The notes below the pieces were generated by a model, which saw nothing but the letters and a program-made list of their open reading frames with translations, was not told the origin of the DNA and ran no database searches. 64,000 nt of DNA from contig NW_018343992.1 of the NCBI RefSeq assembly GCF_002099425.1, positions 2,124,001 to 2,188,000 on the forward strand, written 5' to 3'. This DNA is from Phascolarctos cinereus. Lineage: Eukaryota; Chordata; Mammalia; Diprotodontia; Phascolarctidae. Made by a program: the position numbers and the translations under genes. This document shows, in pieces, positions 45,291 through 56,514 of the stretch; the first letter of the stretch is position 1; each line of letters starts with the position of its first letter.

Positions 45291-46609
45291 ATTAGAAAAT
45301 AAGTTTGTCATCCACTTGGTTTTTTCCATTTTTTTCTTTTTGGCTTTTTGATAAACTGATTTTTATTGAAGGACTATGAATCCTATTGATATGGCAATAT
45401 GGTGTTTCAGGCCCCCCATGCAACATCATCCATAATAAATAAACATTGAGGAAACCCATCACCATCTACATAAAAGGTTCAATTTGCTAAGTTATCTACT
45501 TCCTTATACTTCAGTCTACGCTGGAACTAAACCTAAAGAGGGGGAAAAACAAAACAAAACAGTTATCTATTCCCTAATACTACTATATTTTCTTGGAAAC
45601 TGGATACAAAATTAGCAAATCCTTTGCACCCCAGAACATCAGAATTTTTAATTGTTCAAACTTCTCACAACAGGATTCATTTTGTTTGTTTATGAGCAGG
45701 TGATTGGGAGTTGTGAAATTGTTAGCCTACACTACAGTTAATTTTTATATATGGAATTAAATAAACTTTAAAGTGCTCTTCAATACAAGCTTACCCCTCT
45801 CTGGAACTGTTAAAAGAGTGTTTAAGGATGGTTTAAAAAACCTCTAAAGAAATTGTGTTTAAAGAAAGTAAAGGCTATCAAATTTAACAGCTACTATTCA
45901 CTTGTTCCCATAAATGAATGAAGGAAACCTATTAGAAGAAGGTGAGTGGAGATGTTTCAACTGATAAAAAACAGCTAGTCAGGAAGTACCCTGACATTTC
46001 ATCAGAAAAATTTCAACAGAAAAAGAAAGAAAAGCCTTTTGAGGATAATTTTAAAAGCATTTCAGTGTGTTCATTTTGAGGAAGCAAAAATGTAAAGGAT
46101 TAGGCATTGTAAAGCTGTAGACTGAAAAAAGAACCTTTAAATGCAGGCATTTAAGGTAAAGCATTATGTTGTATGTGTCTTAATGCTAGACTTCAAGAGG
46201 TTTGATCAGTGTGGCTCTGTGATGCAGATCTCAGCTCCTTCATGCCTTAGTAGATGGCATTTCTGAGTTACTGTTGACAAAAGGAATCTATAGATGGGTG
46301 GTTAACCTGGTGGAGAGTCTCTTCATTCCAGGTAAGCTGGTCTTAAATTGACAGGCATACATTTCCTCACTGAGCCTAACTCATATCTGAAACTTTAAAG
46401 ACTTGATAGGTCTTTCTGGAGCTTGCACTTCACTGGCCCAGCCTAAGAACTGTGGGTTGCTACCATGTATCTTAGTTGAGCTATGTTTTCGCGGCATAGT
46501 GACAACACTCAACTTGAACTTGAACCTGAGCAATTCTGGTGGAAAAAAATGGAATGTCTGTAACCAACTGGCAAAGCAGGCTGACGTAGGAGACGTGCAT
46601 AGGAGCTCA
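45291..46609. other. Single-copy-looking stretch
   Basis: No repeat recognised. 46380-46600 is GC-richer and carries four CpG sites (for example tttcgcgg near 46489). No gene or structured RNA family could be named. Confidence 0.4.
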
Positions 46610-46795
46610 AGCATAGACTTTAGGTGGTAAGGCCCTTAGAGGCTGAGTCCAACCCTCTTGTTTTAAAGGACAGAGGCTCGGAGAAGTGAAGTGATTCATC
46701 TAGGATTACCTAACTATACATCTGATGCACAATTTGAACACAGGTCTTTCTGACTATGGGTCTTTCTGACTTCAAATCTAGCATTCTTCGTTGAG
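46610..46795 (-). repeat. SINE with L3-like 3' end, antisense
   Basis: gcatagactttaggtggtaa, gaggctgagtccaaccctct, aaggacagaggctcggagaa and a 'tctgacttcaaatctagcattctt' block. An internal repeat of gtctttctgact occurs at the head end. Confidence 0.75.
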
Positions 46796-47377
46796 CGGGA
46801 CTAGAGTTCAGGAGACTTTCTCCTGGCTCTCCTCCTGATTTACTGTGTATCCTTAAGCACTTCTTTATGAGTGATGCCGCACCACGGACAAGGCCAGTAA
46901 AACATCCCCATTTCAATAGTTCTGATTTCCCTGTCAGCACGGCTTTGTGATCAAGCCTTTTTTGTTCTCTAACTCATGCTTATTGCTATCAAAAGTAAAA
47001 TAAAATACCCTTGGCTCAGTCCTGTCTGAACAGTGTGTGCAGTCCTTAAAGTGGGCTCCCTCAGAAGACTCCAACTCAAGGAAACAACTTAAAATCTGAT
47101 CTTTTTCAAGAAGGCTTGCTCGTTCTAAATAAGACATGAGAGCTCTTGGCACCCAGGCAGAGAACACTGCAGTCAGGGATATATTTATTACACAGTGAAC
47201 ATGGCACTGATCATTCTTCGGGACAAAAGAAGCAGTAAAATTAACACAAAAAGGAATATGTAATTCACCCTCCCCTTCATTAATTTCTTGGTTTGAGAGA
47301 ACTGTCAGTTTTACGTGAAAAATTAAGAAACTTATGAAATATTTTGCCAATTTATTGCTTTAGTTTAAAAAATGTGT
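46796..47377. other. Unassigned, no recognised repeat
   Basis: A minus-strand open frame of 138 codons (46934-47350) crosses most of this stretch. It begins MAKYFISFLIFHVKLTVLSN and has no domain I recognise. It could be chance. No promoter or splice context supports it. Confidence 0.3.
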
Positions 47378-47490
47378 ATTCACATTCATATAGCAGCTTT
47401 CATGATTATCATTGATTCTTATAAGATCTTTTTAAGTAGGTTGTAGAATATTATTATACCCATTTTACTGATGAAGAAAGTGAGGTTTAA
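47378..47490 (-). repeat. MIR-type SINE fragment, antisense
   Basis: acattcatatagcagctttc, a 'ttaagtaggttgtagaat' block and tacccattttactgatgaag. Confidence 0.7.
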
Positions 47491-47496
47491 ATTTCT

Positions 47497-47626
47497 GATA
47501 ACTGGGCAGCTTGCTACAACCACAACTCAGGTAGTAGATTTGGTTTTGCTTATGTCTGATGAATAATTGGGGAGCTTGCCTCAATCCCAACTCAGGCAAT
47601 GGATCCTTTCTGCTTATTTCTCTACT
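47497..47626 (+). repeat. 65-bp diverged tandem duplication
   Basis: Two units with gggcagcttgct/ggggagcttgcc at 47504 and 47569, each followed by a caactcagg-containing block and a tgcttat-like end. They differ at roughly a third of positions. Confidence 0.6.
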
Positions 47627-48044
47627 TATTACTTGTTATTTGGTTTAGAAGTCTTTTGACTCTTGACTGAGATAATCAACTGGATGCTCATGCACATGTG
47701 TAGATTTTACACTATGAAATCATATCTGACTTGGTAGCTCTGCTTCTCAGTGGCTTGTAAGACACTAGCCAATTTCTGATTCAAAGAGAAATTCTGAATA
47801 TGGCTTTACAATGTTCTACTGTCAACATCCACTTTGCATTTTCTATTAATCACATTATTTTACAAATCTAGCTCTAACATTTTCTGTAGGGATAGAAAAT
47901 TGCTTTCAAGAAATGCTCCATTCTCCTTCATTGTATAAGATCCAAGGTCACTCCTACTCACTTGTGGTTCCCCTCATAGAGGCTATCCCATATTGAAAGT
48001 TCTTTTAATTGGTGTCCCCTCAGAAGCATAAGTCATACTTGGAA
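47627..48044. other. Unassigned
   Basis: No recognised repeat or exon. 47940-48010 may belong to the decayed 5' side of the RTE element downstream. Confidence 0.3.
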
Positions 48045-48654
48045 GTGTATCCTTCCAATGGAAATACTTTTATTACTTGAGCAACGGGCAGAATTAGCCA
48101 AGGAATGGTAGATATGGTATATGCTGTCTGACAACTCCAGGAGAAATGCCAGGAGCATAGTAGAAGTCTGTATACAGCATTTGTCAGTGTGACCAAAACC
48201 GTTGATGCTGTCAGTCATGAGAGCTTGTGGATGAGAAAATTTGATTGCCTGGAGAAGTTCATCAGTATTAGATGTCAATTTCATGACACCATACTTGCAT
48301 GGATTCTGGACGATGGATGATACTCTAATGTTTTCTCAGTCACGAATGGAGTGACGTAAGGCTATGTGTTTGTTCCCATGCTTTTTAGCATGATGTTTTC
48401 AGCAATGTTGTCAGATATCTTCAAATGAGGATGAAAATGTCAAGGTCTGCTACCACACCGATGGTAAATTATTTAACTTGAAAAGGCTACAAGCCAATGC
48501 TAAAGTGGAGGGAGAGTTGGTGTATGACTTTTTGTTCACAGATGATTTCTGAGGCTGAGATACAACAGAATATGGCTCAATTCTCTGCCACTTGTGCTAA
48601 TTTTGGCATGACAAATAACAACAACAAGAAACAGAGGTTCTCCATCAGCCATCA

Positions 48655-49029
48655 TTGCACTCTCCATATGTGAAACTATTGGTTACAGCAAATGGAAAGA
48701 TTTTAAATGCCGTGGATAAGTTCATTTACATTGGCAGTATACTTTCCAGGGAAGTATACGTGGATGATGAGGTTGACACATGCATTGACAGAGCTAGCTC
48801 AGTGTTTGGGAAGCTCAGAAGGAAAGTGTGGGAGAGAAGAGGTATTATGTTGCTTATGAAACTGAAGGTCTACAGAGCTGTTGTGCTGGCCTCATTGTTG
48901 CATGCCTGTGAAAACTCGACCATGTACCAGAGCCATGCCAGGAAACTGAATCACTTCTCAAGGTCTCTGATGAACGTTGGAATCAATTGTGAGACATGGG
49001 AGACAGTGACACAGGACTGTGCAGCATGA
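48655..49029 (+). pseudogene. RTE reverse-transcriptase C-terminal fragment, 124 codons open
   Basis: The product begins MHSPYVKLLVTANGKILNAV and contains VDKFIYIGSILSREVYVDDE, IDRASSVFGKLRRKVWERRG, LKVYRAVVLASLLHACE and YQSHARKLNHF. This is the thumb/C-terminal region following the catalytic YADD of RTE-type enzymes (family pattern VDKFTYLGS.LSR, WERRGI, KVYRAVVL.TLLYACETW). After NHF the text jumps to SRSLMNVGINCETWETVTQD, which in the family lies well downstream. About 80 codons therefore appear to be missing without breaking the frame. No function is expected. Confidence 0.8.
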
Positions 49030-49071
49030 TGTGCCCACATAGAGTAGCTCAAAAGAAACATAAGATGTACA

Positions 49072-49199
49072 AATTTAGAGACATCTCCACTCCAAATGTT
49101 CGTATGGACTATTTGTGTCCCAACTGTGGTAGAGCCTTCTGGGCTCATATTGGTCTGATCAGTCACAGTCAGACACATTTTACTTTGACCCTGATATAA
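49072..49199 (+). pseudogene. RTE C-terminal zinc-finger-like fragment
   Basis: Part of the frame 48996-49199. It encodes RDISTPNVRMDYLCPNCGRA then FWAHIGLISHSQTH, a CxxC...H...H finger typical of the C-terminus of this LINE family (C..CGR.F.ARIGLISH.RTH). All four putative metal ligands are still present although the element is dead upstream. Confidence 0.75.
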
Positions 49200-49324
49200 T
49201 GATAGCATTTTGGTCCTCTTCAAGAATAAAAGACAGTAATCAACCATTATGGAATAAACATAAACAAAATAGAATTTTTAAAAAGAGAGGATATAGAGGA
49301 AATATTAATTTTTAAAAAGTTATT

Positions 49325-49881
49325 TTAATTGATTACAAGTACAAAAAACATTTTTGCCCAAGTTTAGAGTTTTTATAAGGTGTGCACCACTCCTGAGATA
49401 AATGGTAAGAGCAGAATGCTGTTACATTGAGAGGTTAGTGGCGGTGGGGTGAGGTGGGTTCTTCAGGTGGGGAAGGATTATGTGCCCTCCTGGCTGCTTT
49501 TCTTCAAAGAAGTATGAGATATTGAGTATTCAGAATAACTGCATTTGGCTGAGGCAGGGGACAGAGAACAGTACAGTCAAGCAGTGGCGGCACAATCCTC
49601 TGCAGTGCTAACTCTGCTGCTCCCTTCAGTGCTTGCATTTTCTCCATGTATCTCAGTGGATTGACTTTAATACTCCCTATACTATGTGTAACCTTTTGGA
49701 GAAATCTCTTATTTAGACAAGTATGATGCCTTTTTAAAAATAATACATTTTTTAATATGTTTTGTTTTTACATTGGCTAGATTTCCACCTACATCTCTTA
49801 CTTTTTCCTTCCAAAGAACCATCACTTATAATAAAGATTTTTTTTAAAGAGGAAGAGAAAAATTAATTCCACAACTGGTCA

Positions 49882-49924
<43 letters not shown>

Positions 49925-49985
49925 AATCTGACAATGTGTGCAATGTTCTATACCTGTGAAATGTGATTCCTTTTAAAGACCAGAT
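49325..49985 (-). repeat. Possible L1 3' UTR remnants, antisense
   Basis: ttattttaattgattacaag and, further on, ttgtttttacattggctaga with tttccacctacatctcttac resemble reversed L1/HAL1 3' UTR sequence. The middle (49420-49700) is unassigned and GC-richer. Confidence 0.4.
49887..49920. repeat. (GT)17 microsatellite
   Basis: Pure GT run preceded by aatata. Confidence 0.97.
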
Positions 49986-49989
49986 ATCT

Positions 49990-51085
49990 ATATTACACAA
50001 ATTACACATAGCTAGGAAACCCAATTTCTCATAAGGCTTTTTATTAAGTGTCTATTCTCATGTGGGTATTGTGTTAAAAATATCTGCTAGCTTCTACTTG
50101 ATTTAATTCTACCATTTAGACTGATATTCCCAAACTAAGTGTCACCCCTGAACAATTGCATTAAATAACGAATATTTTAACAGTAAGTACTGCATAATCC
50201 AAAGGTTATAGGAGCATGGTGGGGGTTTTGAGCAAAGGAGAGTTTTGGGAATTACACGTACTAACAATTTGGTTACTGGCATAATTAAATAGGGTTGCTG
50301 GGGATAGAAAGACCTGTTCTAATGTCCTTTGTTTCAAATAGGAATATAATGATTTTTAGATTCACTTAAAATTAATAGTTTAAATAATTTAATAATAATT
50401 AACTAATTTTTAACTAACTCAACTTAGCTACTAACCTAATTCCCTTTTCTTTGACCCTCACTCACTGGTATACCATGATACCTGAAATGATCACCATTAG
50501 AGATTCAGTCCTTTGGGTTTTAAATCACTGTGACTACAAGAGTCCCATGATAGAATGCAAATATCCATGGGGAAGTTTATGCATTAATCTTTCATTGATA
50601 TTTTAGTAGCAATGTTATGGAAGGTTTTCCTCTTCCAATGAGATGGATGATAGTTGACAGTAGGACCTGTAGGAATCAAGGACCTAAGTTCTGATGAAAA
50701 GGGAAAGAGTAGTGCAAATAGGGCACAAATCTTTGGGGTAGCTTTGCTCTTTTGACTTTGAGGCCCAAGGAATCAATGGCTTTGCCCCACCGCCTCCAGC
50801 CCCTTGGAGATCTTTTGAGAAGCAACATATTCCAGCCAAGCTACCCCTGGGCAAGGTAGGGAAAAGGATAGAAGAGTAGAGAGAGAACAAGGACCCTTCA
50901 AAAGCACCAGGCTCAGTGGGAGCTGTGGACTGAATGGTTTGTAAAATACCTAAGTGCTGGAGGAAGGAGGAAGCAGATCCTACTGGCCTGGTAGGAGTTA
51001 ACCCAGAGTAGGAAAGTAGACCAAGGAGGAAGTGTTCTTTTGACCACCTGGCAAGATTTGAGAGTCATGTATAAAATGAGTTTTA

Positions 51086-51130
<45 letters not shown>

Positions 51131-51910
51131 TGTGAAGCTGCTATATCCCTGAGATCTGAGATGTCAGGATGGTTTTTTCACAGGCCAGCTGCTCAAATCC
51201 TTGGTGAAAACGTAACAGGCACGATCAGCTACAGGAGAATGGAACAACAGGGAGCAGTAAAGTAGCCAAGGCTGGGAGATTTGGGACACCTGCAGAGCAG
51301 GGGAACCCCAATGGGGAACAACAACTGAAAAGCTGGAAAGTCCCTGGGAAAGTTGCACTGGCAACAGAAGCTGAGGTTGAGGAGTGGGAGCAATAGCATA
51401 GGGGAGTGAACATCGATCCCTGTGCTGTACTTCCCAGGGATTTTTCCCATACAGGGGGATACTATAAATTATGGAGATTGTAACTGGGACTAGGGTGGCC
51501 CAGTGAAGGATCTTTAAACTCTATTTAGCCTTAGATGAGAGTTCCTTCTGCATCCTTCACTGTGTAAATAGAACTCGTATATTTTGAAGCTTTGTGAGTG
51601 TGAATACTTGTAAGAGAAACTGCTTGCTGTTGTTGGGGGAGTGTACCACATACTGAAGTTCTCCCAACTTATTTATTGAGGACGATAAATCAAATAAAAG
51701 GGATGTCATGAAAACGTACCAAAATCCTTCATGCTGGGGGCAGTGCAAAGTGGAGGAGGAGCACGTATGGGGTGCTGTCCAGGTCGGTCTCAGCTCAATG
51801 GGTCATCAGTGAATACAGGGGCCTATGTGAAGGGTGTCTGGGGGAAGTGGGAGAGGAACACTGAAGATAGAGTTGTCTACTTCCCAACGTCTAGCACTGA
51901 TTGATAGCAG
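49990..51910. other. Unassigned 1.9 kb, GC-rich 3' half
   Basis: 50660-51900 is richer in G than its surroundings (many ggga and gggg runs) and contains (gt)n at 51088-51134. No repeat family, exon or RNA was recognised. The overlapping minus-strand frames of 62-73 codons near 51164-51450 show no domain. Confidence 0.35.
51088..51134. repeat. (GT)n microsatellite
   Basis: A GT run with one tgta interruption. Confidence 0.97.
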
Positions 51911-51914
51911 AATA

Positions 51915-52078
51915 CTTCGTGAGACTTAGAGCCAGGAAGACTTAAATTTCAAACCTCACTTAACCCTTCTGAGCTTTGTTTTTCTCATATAATTTCTATT
52001 TCATAATAATTTCTCCATAATACTTGTAGCAATTACCTCCTAGGGTTGTTTGTAAGGTCCATATAAGATAATGTGTAT
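51915..52078 (+). repeat. MIR-type SINE
   Basis: acttagagccaggaagactt, cttctgagctttgtttttct and tagcaattacctcctagggt. It is partly duplicated or decayed in the middle. Confidence 0.75.
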
Positions 52079-52079
52079 G

Positions 52080-52205
52080 AATGAATAAAACATTTAATAA
52101 ATGCTTACTATGTGCAAAGTACTGTGCTAAGTACTGGGGGATACAAATAGAAAAGTGAGACAGTCCCTGGTCATAATGACCTACACTCTAACTGAGGAGA
52201 CCACA
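52080..52205 (-). repeat. L2 LINE 3' end, antisense
   Basis: aaaacatttaataaatgctt, actatgtgcaaagtactgtg, tactgggggatacaaataga and actctaactgagga. Confidence 0.88.
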
Positions 52206-52744
52206 TATGGAACATTGAGCTTCGGCTAGTAAGCAGCAAATGGAATCAGTTAGAGAGATTCTATGGTCCTTAAGATTCAGCAGCAATACAGAGAGGAGTG
52301 CCAATTCTTTAATGTCATTCTCGCTGATGAAAATGATATCACTTTCTGATGTTGAACCATCTGACAGTGCCAAGGACTCTAGTTGTAGAACTTCCTTCGT
52401 GGATCTTAGTTAGCTGTGGCTGGAACACCTGCAGTAGCAGTTTCTAGGCTGCATCTCCACAAAAGTTGCTTTCCAGGTTGAAGGCTGAGGGCAGTGTTAT
52501 TCCTAATGTTCTCAGATCCAGGGCCTGGGACTATCTCCATGAAGGTCGAAGATAAGATGGTGGTTTGACTTGCCTGGCACATTCTGTCTCCTGTTTCTCC
52601 CTCATGGGGCTTTCTTGTTTCAGCCAGGCTGGCTTGCCTGCCCTGCTTTGAATATTTAAAGCTCTATATAAATGGTAGCTATTAATAAGTTACATAACTT
52701 ATAGAGATTAAGTAAATTTGTTCTGCAACAATGAAACAATCTAT
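52206..52744. other. Unassigned
   Basis: No recognised repeat apart from a possible MIR end near 52645-52690 (gctctatataaatggtagct). Confidence 0.35.
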
Positions 52745-52992
52745 AAGAAAACAACAATAATAGTAAATCACATTCATATAGTACCTTATACAGTAGAAAA
52801 ACATGATTTATCTTTATTATAATTTTATTACATATTTATTACATAAGAACTCTGTAAGGTAGTATGTATAAATATCATCCCAACTTAAAAATGAGAAATT
52901 AAGTGACTTCCCTAGGATCAAACAGCTAACAAGTTGCTTTACTGGGACTGGAAATTAAGTCACTTGATACCAAATTCAGTGTTCTTCCCATA
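52745..52992 (-). repeat. MIR-type SINE, antisense
   Basis: acaacaataatagtaaatca, acattcatatagtaccttat, aactctgtaaggtagtatgt, 'aattaagtgacttccctagg' and aaattcagtgttcttcccat. Confidence 0.85.
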
Positions 52993-52999
52993 AACAATT

Positions 53000-53275
53000 T
53001 TTCCTTAATTTCTTTTTCCACTGTCGAGACTTTTTTTTCTCCTACTAAAAAAAAAGGCAAGGAAAGAAAAATAAAATTATCATGAAGATATCCAAGTAAA
53101 ATGAATTCCCATACTGATCATAACCAAAAATGTGTTTCTCATTTTACATTTTTATTCATCCTTTCTCTGTCATAAGGTGGGTAATGTGAACATCATTAGT
53201 CCATTGGAATCATTCCACACTGGCTCATTGCATTGACCAAAGTTCTTAAGTTAAAGATTGCCACAGGACAGTTTT
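53000..53275 (-). repeat. L1 3' UTR fragment, antisense
   Basis: ggcaaggaaagaaaaataaa, aagtaaaatgaattcccata, a 'gtccattggaatcattcc' block and cattgcattgaccaaagttc. Same part of L1 as 39640-39990. Confidence 0.8.
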
Positions 53276-53414
53276 TTTAAAAAGGAAGATATTTTGTACA
53301 ACATATTGAGAAATCACATTTACCTCTTTCAGAATGTTTTAAATGTTTACAAAGGATAGAGTATGATTTGGTTTGGTTTAATACATGCTTGGTGATTAGC
53401 TGATTGATATCATA

Positions 53415-53622
53415 ATTGAGCCTGTACCTGTGATTTCATTGGCATAGAGATCTCCTGGATGGCCAATGCAGATCAGCCATTTGGCTGTAATTTATAGTTG
53501 TGGCACTGAGAGATCACATGACTTGTCCAGAGTCACAGCCCATATTTGTCAGAAATAGGATTTTAAACTGTGTTCCAGGCTGTCATGCCACATTTCTATC
53601 TACTCTACCACGCTGCCTCTAT
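53415..53622 (-). repeat. MAR1-like SINE, antisense
   Basis: Reversed diagnostic end cctgtgatttcattggcata, then tagttgtggcactgagagat, cacatgacttgtccagagtc and tctactctaccacgctgcct at the head. Confidence 0.78.
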
Positions 53623-53685
53623 AGAATATCCAAAAGTCTTAGGGTGGTGATAAGCTATTAAAGCTAAACTAAGACTGTTGGGATG

Positions 53686-53687
<2 letters not shown>

Positions 53688-53739
<52 letters not shown>
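53688..53739. repeat. (GT)26 microsatellite
   Basis: Uninterrupted GT run. Confidence 0.98.
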
Positions 53740-53742
<3 letters not shown>

Positions 53743-53782
53743 CATGCACATGTGTAAGAGGGGTAGACTTCCATAAAAATAC

Positions 53783-53983
53783 AATAAAAAGGAGTCTGTG
53801 ACCTCAAGGCCATATGTGGCCTTCTAGGTCCTTGGGTGAGACCTTTGGACTGAATCCAAGTTTTACAGAACAAATCTATTTATTAAAGGAATTTGTTCTG
53901 TGAAGTTTGGATTCAATCAAAGGAACACACTTGAGGACCCAGAAAGCCTGATACCTTGAGGCTGCAGATTCCCCATCCCAGAA
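53783..53983. mobile_element. Palindromic hAT-type non-autonomous DNA transposon
   Basis: A near-complete inverted repeat. The left arm has ggccttctaggtccttgggt, ggactgaatccaagttttac and agaacaaat. The right arm has atttgttctgtgaagtttgg, attcaatcaaagg and cttgaggacccagaaagcct. The spacer is about 13 bp (ctatttattaaag). The right end gcagattccccatccca resembles the reverse of a hAT TIR (caggggtggggaa...). It encodes no protein. The left TIR is decayed, and no target duplication was identified. Confidence 0.78.
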
Positions 53984-54134
53984 CTTTAGGACAGTTTGAA
54001 AAATGGATTGAAAAGTATTTATTTCATTTGCCAGTAGATGGCGATAGTACATAAAAGGTTAACGGGGTCGGAAAGAAAACCCAGAAAAACAAGTCTCTAA
54101 TACTAAACTGTATTTTACTTCTGGTTTTTCTACA

Positions 54135-54260
54135 TTTTACTGAGCGTGAACACAGAGATAGCTTGGTGTAGTATAAAGAGTCCTGGGCTTGGAGCCAGAA
54201 AGACCTAGTATCAAATCCTGCCTCTGACACATAAGAGCTAAGTGATAGAAAGATTGTTTG
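54135..54260 (+). repeat. MIR/THER-type SINE head
   Basis: agatagcttggtgtagtata, agtcctgggcttggagccag and aaatcctgcctctgacacat. The 3' half is missing. Confidence 0.8.
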
Positions 54261-54344
54261 CCAGGTGGTTCTCATGTCGCAAAGTTGTCCAACTAATGAA
54301 AGATCTTTCTAGTGCTGAATCTGAGCATAATGGAGGGGAATTAT

Positions 54345-54595
54345 GGGCTAGATTTAATAACAGTTAACAAACATTTACATAGCACCTACCACGTGCCAGG
54401 AACTGTGCTTCATAAAGATTGTCTCATTTGATCCTCACAACCCTGGGAGGTAGATGCTGTTATATCTGAGGAAATGGAGGCAAGCAAGTGTTAAGTGACT
54501 TACCCCTAAATCACAGACTAAGTATCTGAGGCTGGATTTGAACTCAGGACTTCCCGACTCCAGGTTGGGCACTCTATCCTCTACACCACTAAGAA
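54345..54595 (-). repeat. MIR/THER1-type SINE, antisense
   Basis: acaaacatttacatagcacc, taccacgtgccaggaactgt, tctcatttgatcctcacaac, gaggctggatttgaactcag and gggcactctatcctctacac. Confidence 0.93.
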
Positions 54596-54599
54596 ACTT

Positions 54600-55484
54600 T
54601 CAAAATGCATTTGCTTTTAAAGTGAAGGGTCATTATTTATAATCAAATATTTGTGTCAAAAATCTCATAATCTATAAATCAACAGGACATGTGAAGGCCT
54701 TGTTGATACGCCTTGGGATTCTGATTTTGACTTTTGGGGGTAGGCAGTGTTCTTGGAGATTCTAACAAAGACATAGTGACAGTATTCATAAAAATAAAGC
54801 AAAATTTATAAACACGGTTACCAGAGTTAATGGTAAAGGCCCTTCAAAACTGTGTTTGGCAAAACGTCAGGCTGCCATCCATACCTCTTCAGTGTGATTT
54901 GGCTTATGTAACATTTATACTCTGGCCCTATCTCCCAGAAAAAGGCCTGCTATGTTGCACCTTAGGGTACCATAGTGGGGGGATTTTTCTCTACTACCAT
55001 GTTTGATCTCACTTCAGCTTTGTTTTCACATTTGTGAGGAGGTTAGTAACTGGTAGCCCATTTTCATGTAGTTACTTATCATCAATTGACTTTTACAAAC
55101 GCATATTTTTCTTCAGATATAGCAAGAAGAAACCTACAAATCTTTCCCCAACATCTTGGGGACATTTTCTCCTATATTACCTGGGTCCCTAGGTGGAGGA
55201 GGTCCAAATTAATTCATTTCCTATGTAATTTCAGTTCCATCAAGTTCATCTCCAGATGTGACGTGATTGCTGAATTTGTGAATTGCTCCTTGTTCCTCAG
55301 GGTAGCAATACTGAATTGGCTGTGAACTGGTATTCTGGAATGAAAGCGTGTCGAAGAGCCCACTAGACTTTTTGAACTCACAAGGTCATAAACTCCACTC
55401 TCGTCAACTAGTCATGTACCTCCTCAAAAGTAAAGACAGAAAATGAAGGTGATGGGCCTTTTTTGAATGACTCCACAGTGAATC
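54600..55484. other. Unassigned
   Basis: No recognised repeat or exon over about 0.9 kb. Confidence 0.4.
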
Positions 55485-55583
55485 ACCACTCCAGTATCTC
55501 TGCCAAGAAAACCCCTTGGATGGCATAGTCCATAGGGTCACAGAGAATCAGACACGACTGAACGACTCAACAACAACAACAAT
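55485..55583 (+). repeat. RTE/BovB-type 3' tail fragment
   Basis: accactccagtatctctgcc, aagaaaaccccttggatggc and cagagaatcagacacgactg, then gaacgactcaacaacaac. Either a SINE tail or a truncated RTE LINE end. Confidence 0.85.
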
Positions 55584-55811
55584 GATCAAAGAACCTCTTC
55601 TTTGTCACTTGGTTGACTTCCCAGGACCAGTAATAGCATGTCTGCAGATATTCCAGTTACTTCAAGACACTTGCATTGCACATCACTGCTCTCAAAGGAG
55701 GCCATCTTTCCAGTCCTCTGCTTGCCTTTGCAGTTGCTTCATAGTCAGGGTCTCTCTGATGAGAAAGCATGTTTCTGCATCAGTCCTCTGAAGCCATGTT
55801 TGCCTTAGATT

Positions 55812-56010
55812 ATAATATGATTTATTTAGAGCTAAGAGGGAACCTCAGAAGCCATCCAGTCTAACTCCCCTCATTTTATAAATAGGGAAACTGAGGCTGT
55901 AAGAGGTAAAGTGACTTGCCTAAAGTTACATAGGGAATAAGTGGCAGAACTAGGGTTTGAATTTAGGTCTTCTGATTGAACCCAGTGCTTTTCCCACAGT
56001 ACTGGAGAGT
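55812..56010 (-). repeat. SINE with L3-like 3' end, antisense
   Basis: gatttatttagagctaagag, cagaagccatccagtctaac, aatagggaaactgaggctgt, gcagaactagggtttgaatt and gaacccagtgcttttcccac. It is nearly full length. Confidence 0.88.
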
Positions 56011-56510
56011 TTCCAATACTGTTAGCTACTTAGGAGCAGTGCCCTGCAGAAGCAATATAGAAGAGGTACTAAGTGATGGTTGGAAGAAGTTAGATAAAAT
56101 GGGTTAAAATAAAGAGGACAAGGAGCATAGGTGTGGAAAGTGCATTGAAACAGGGGATCCTGGAGATGCCATAGAGACATAAAGTATGGGAAGGAAGAAA
56201 GAGAGGGCCCCAAAAGAAATCGCTCCTTATTTGACACTTGGCATTAGGGCTAACTCTTCATGTGTGTTTTGTGACTAGGTCATCAATTAATCAAAACATT
56301 TGTGGCATTTAAAAAGTTTGAGAGACATAATTTCTGAGTAATTGGCCATCTTATTAATAATGTTAATCCTATCTTCCATCAATCCTGTCCTTGAGAGATT
56401 GGACAAGGACATAGGACAAGGGAGAAAAAAGCTGGGGTCTCCCCAGTTTTAATAGTTGGGTATTAATATGAGACATACTCATCAGCTGGATGGGTAATTT
56501 AAACTGGTAA
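56011..56510. other. Unassigned
   Basis: A G/A-rich block at 56040-56220 resembles the style of reversed L2 sequence but could not be placed. Confidence 0.3.
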
Positions 56511-56514
56511 ATGA

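Larger units (their letters stand above)
48045..49247 (+). repeat. RTE-clade LINE, reverse transcriptase to 3' end
   Basis: Sense fragment covering most of the reverse transcriptase and the C-terminus. 48158-48330 reads, in pieces, SVTKTVDAVSHESLW, KFDCLEKFISIRCQFHD and FSVTNGVT, matching the DLTKAFDTV..., G.PEKF...V..FHD and F.VTNGVKQG motifs of this family. acagatgatttctgaggctg lies at the FADD-box position. The region then gives frame 48655-49029 and a C-terminal zinc-finger-like piece at 49072-49190. The 3' tail tcattttggtcctcttcaag-like text (49208-49227) and gacagtaatcaacc match the family end. Several stops occur upstream, so the copy is dead. Confidence 0.85.

Noticed and set aside
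46934-47350. Minus-strand frame of 138 codons
   Set aside because: No recognisable domain, splice signals or promoter. Kept only as a note in the gap entry.
50660-51900. Possible long terminal repeat
   Set aside because: No terminal TG...CA pair, primer-binding site, paired copy or target duplication was seen.
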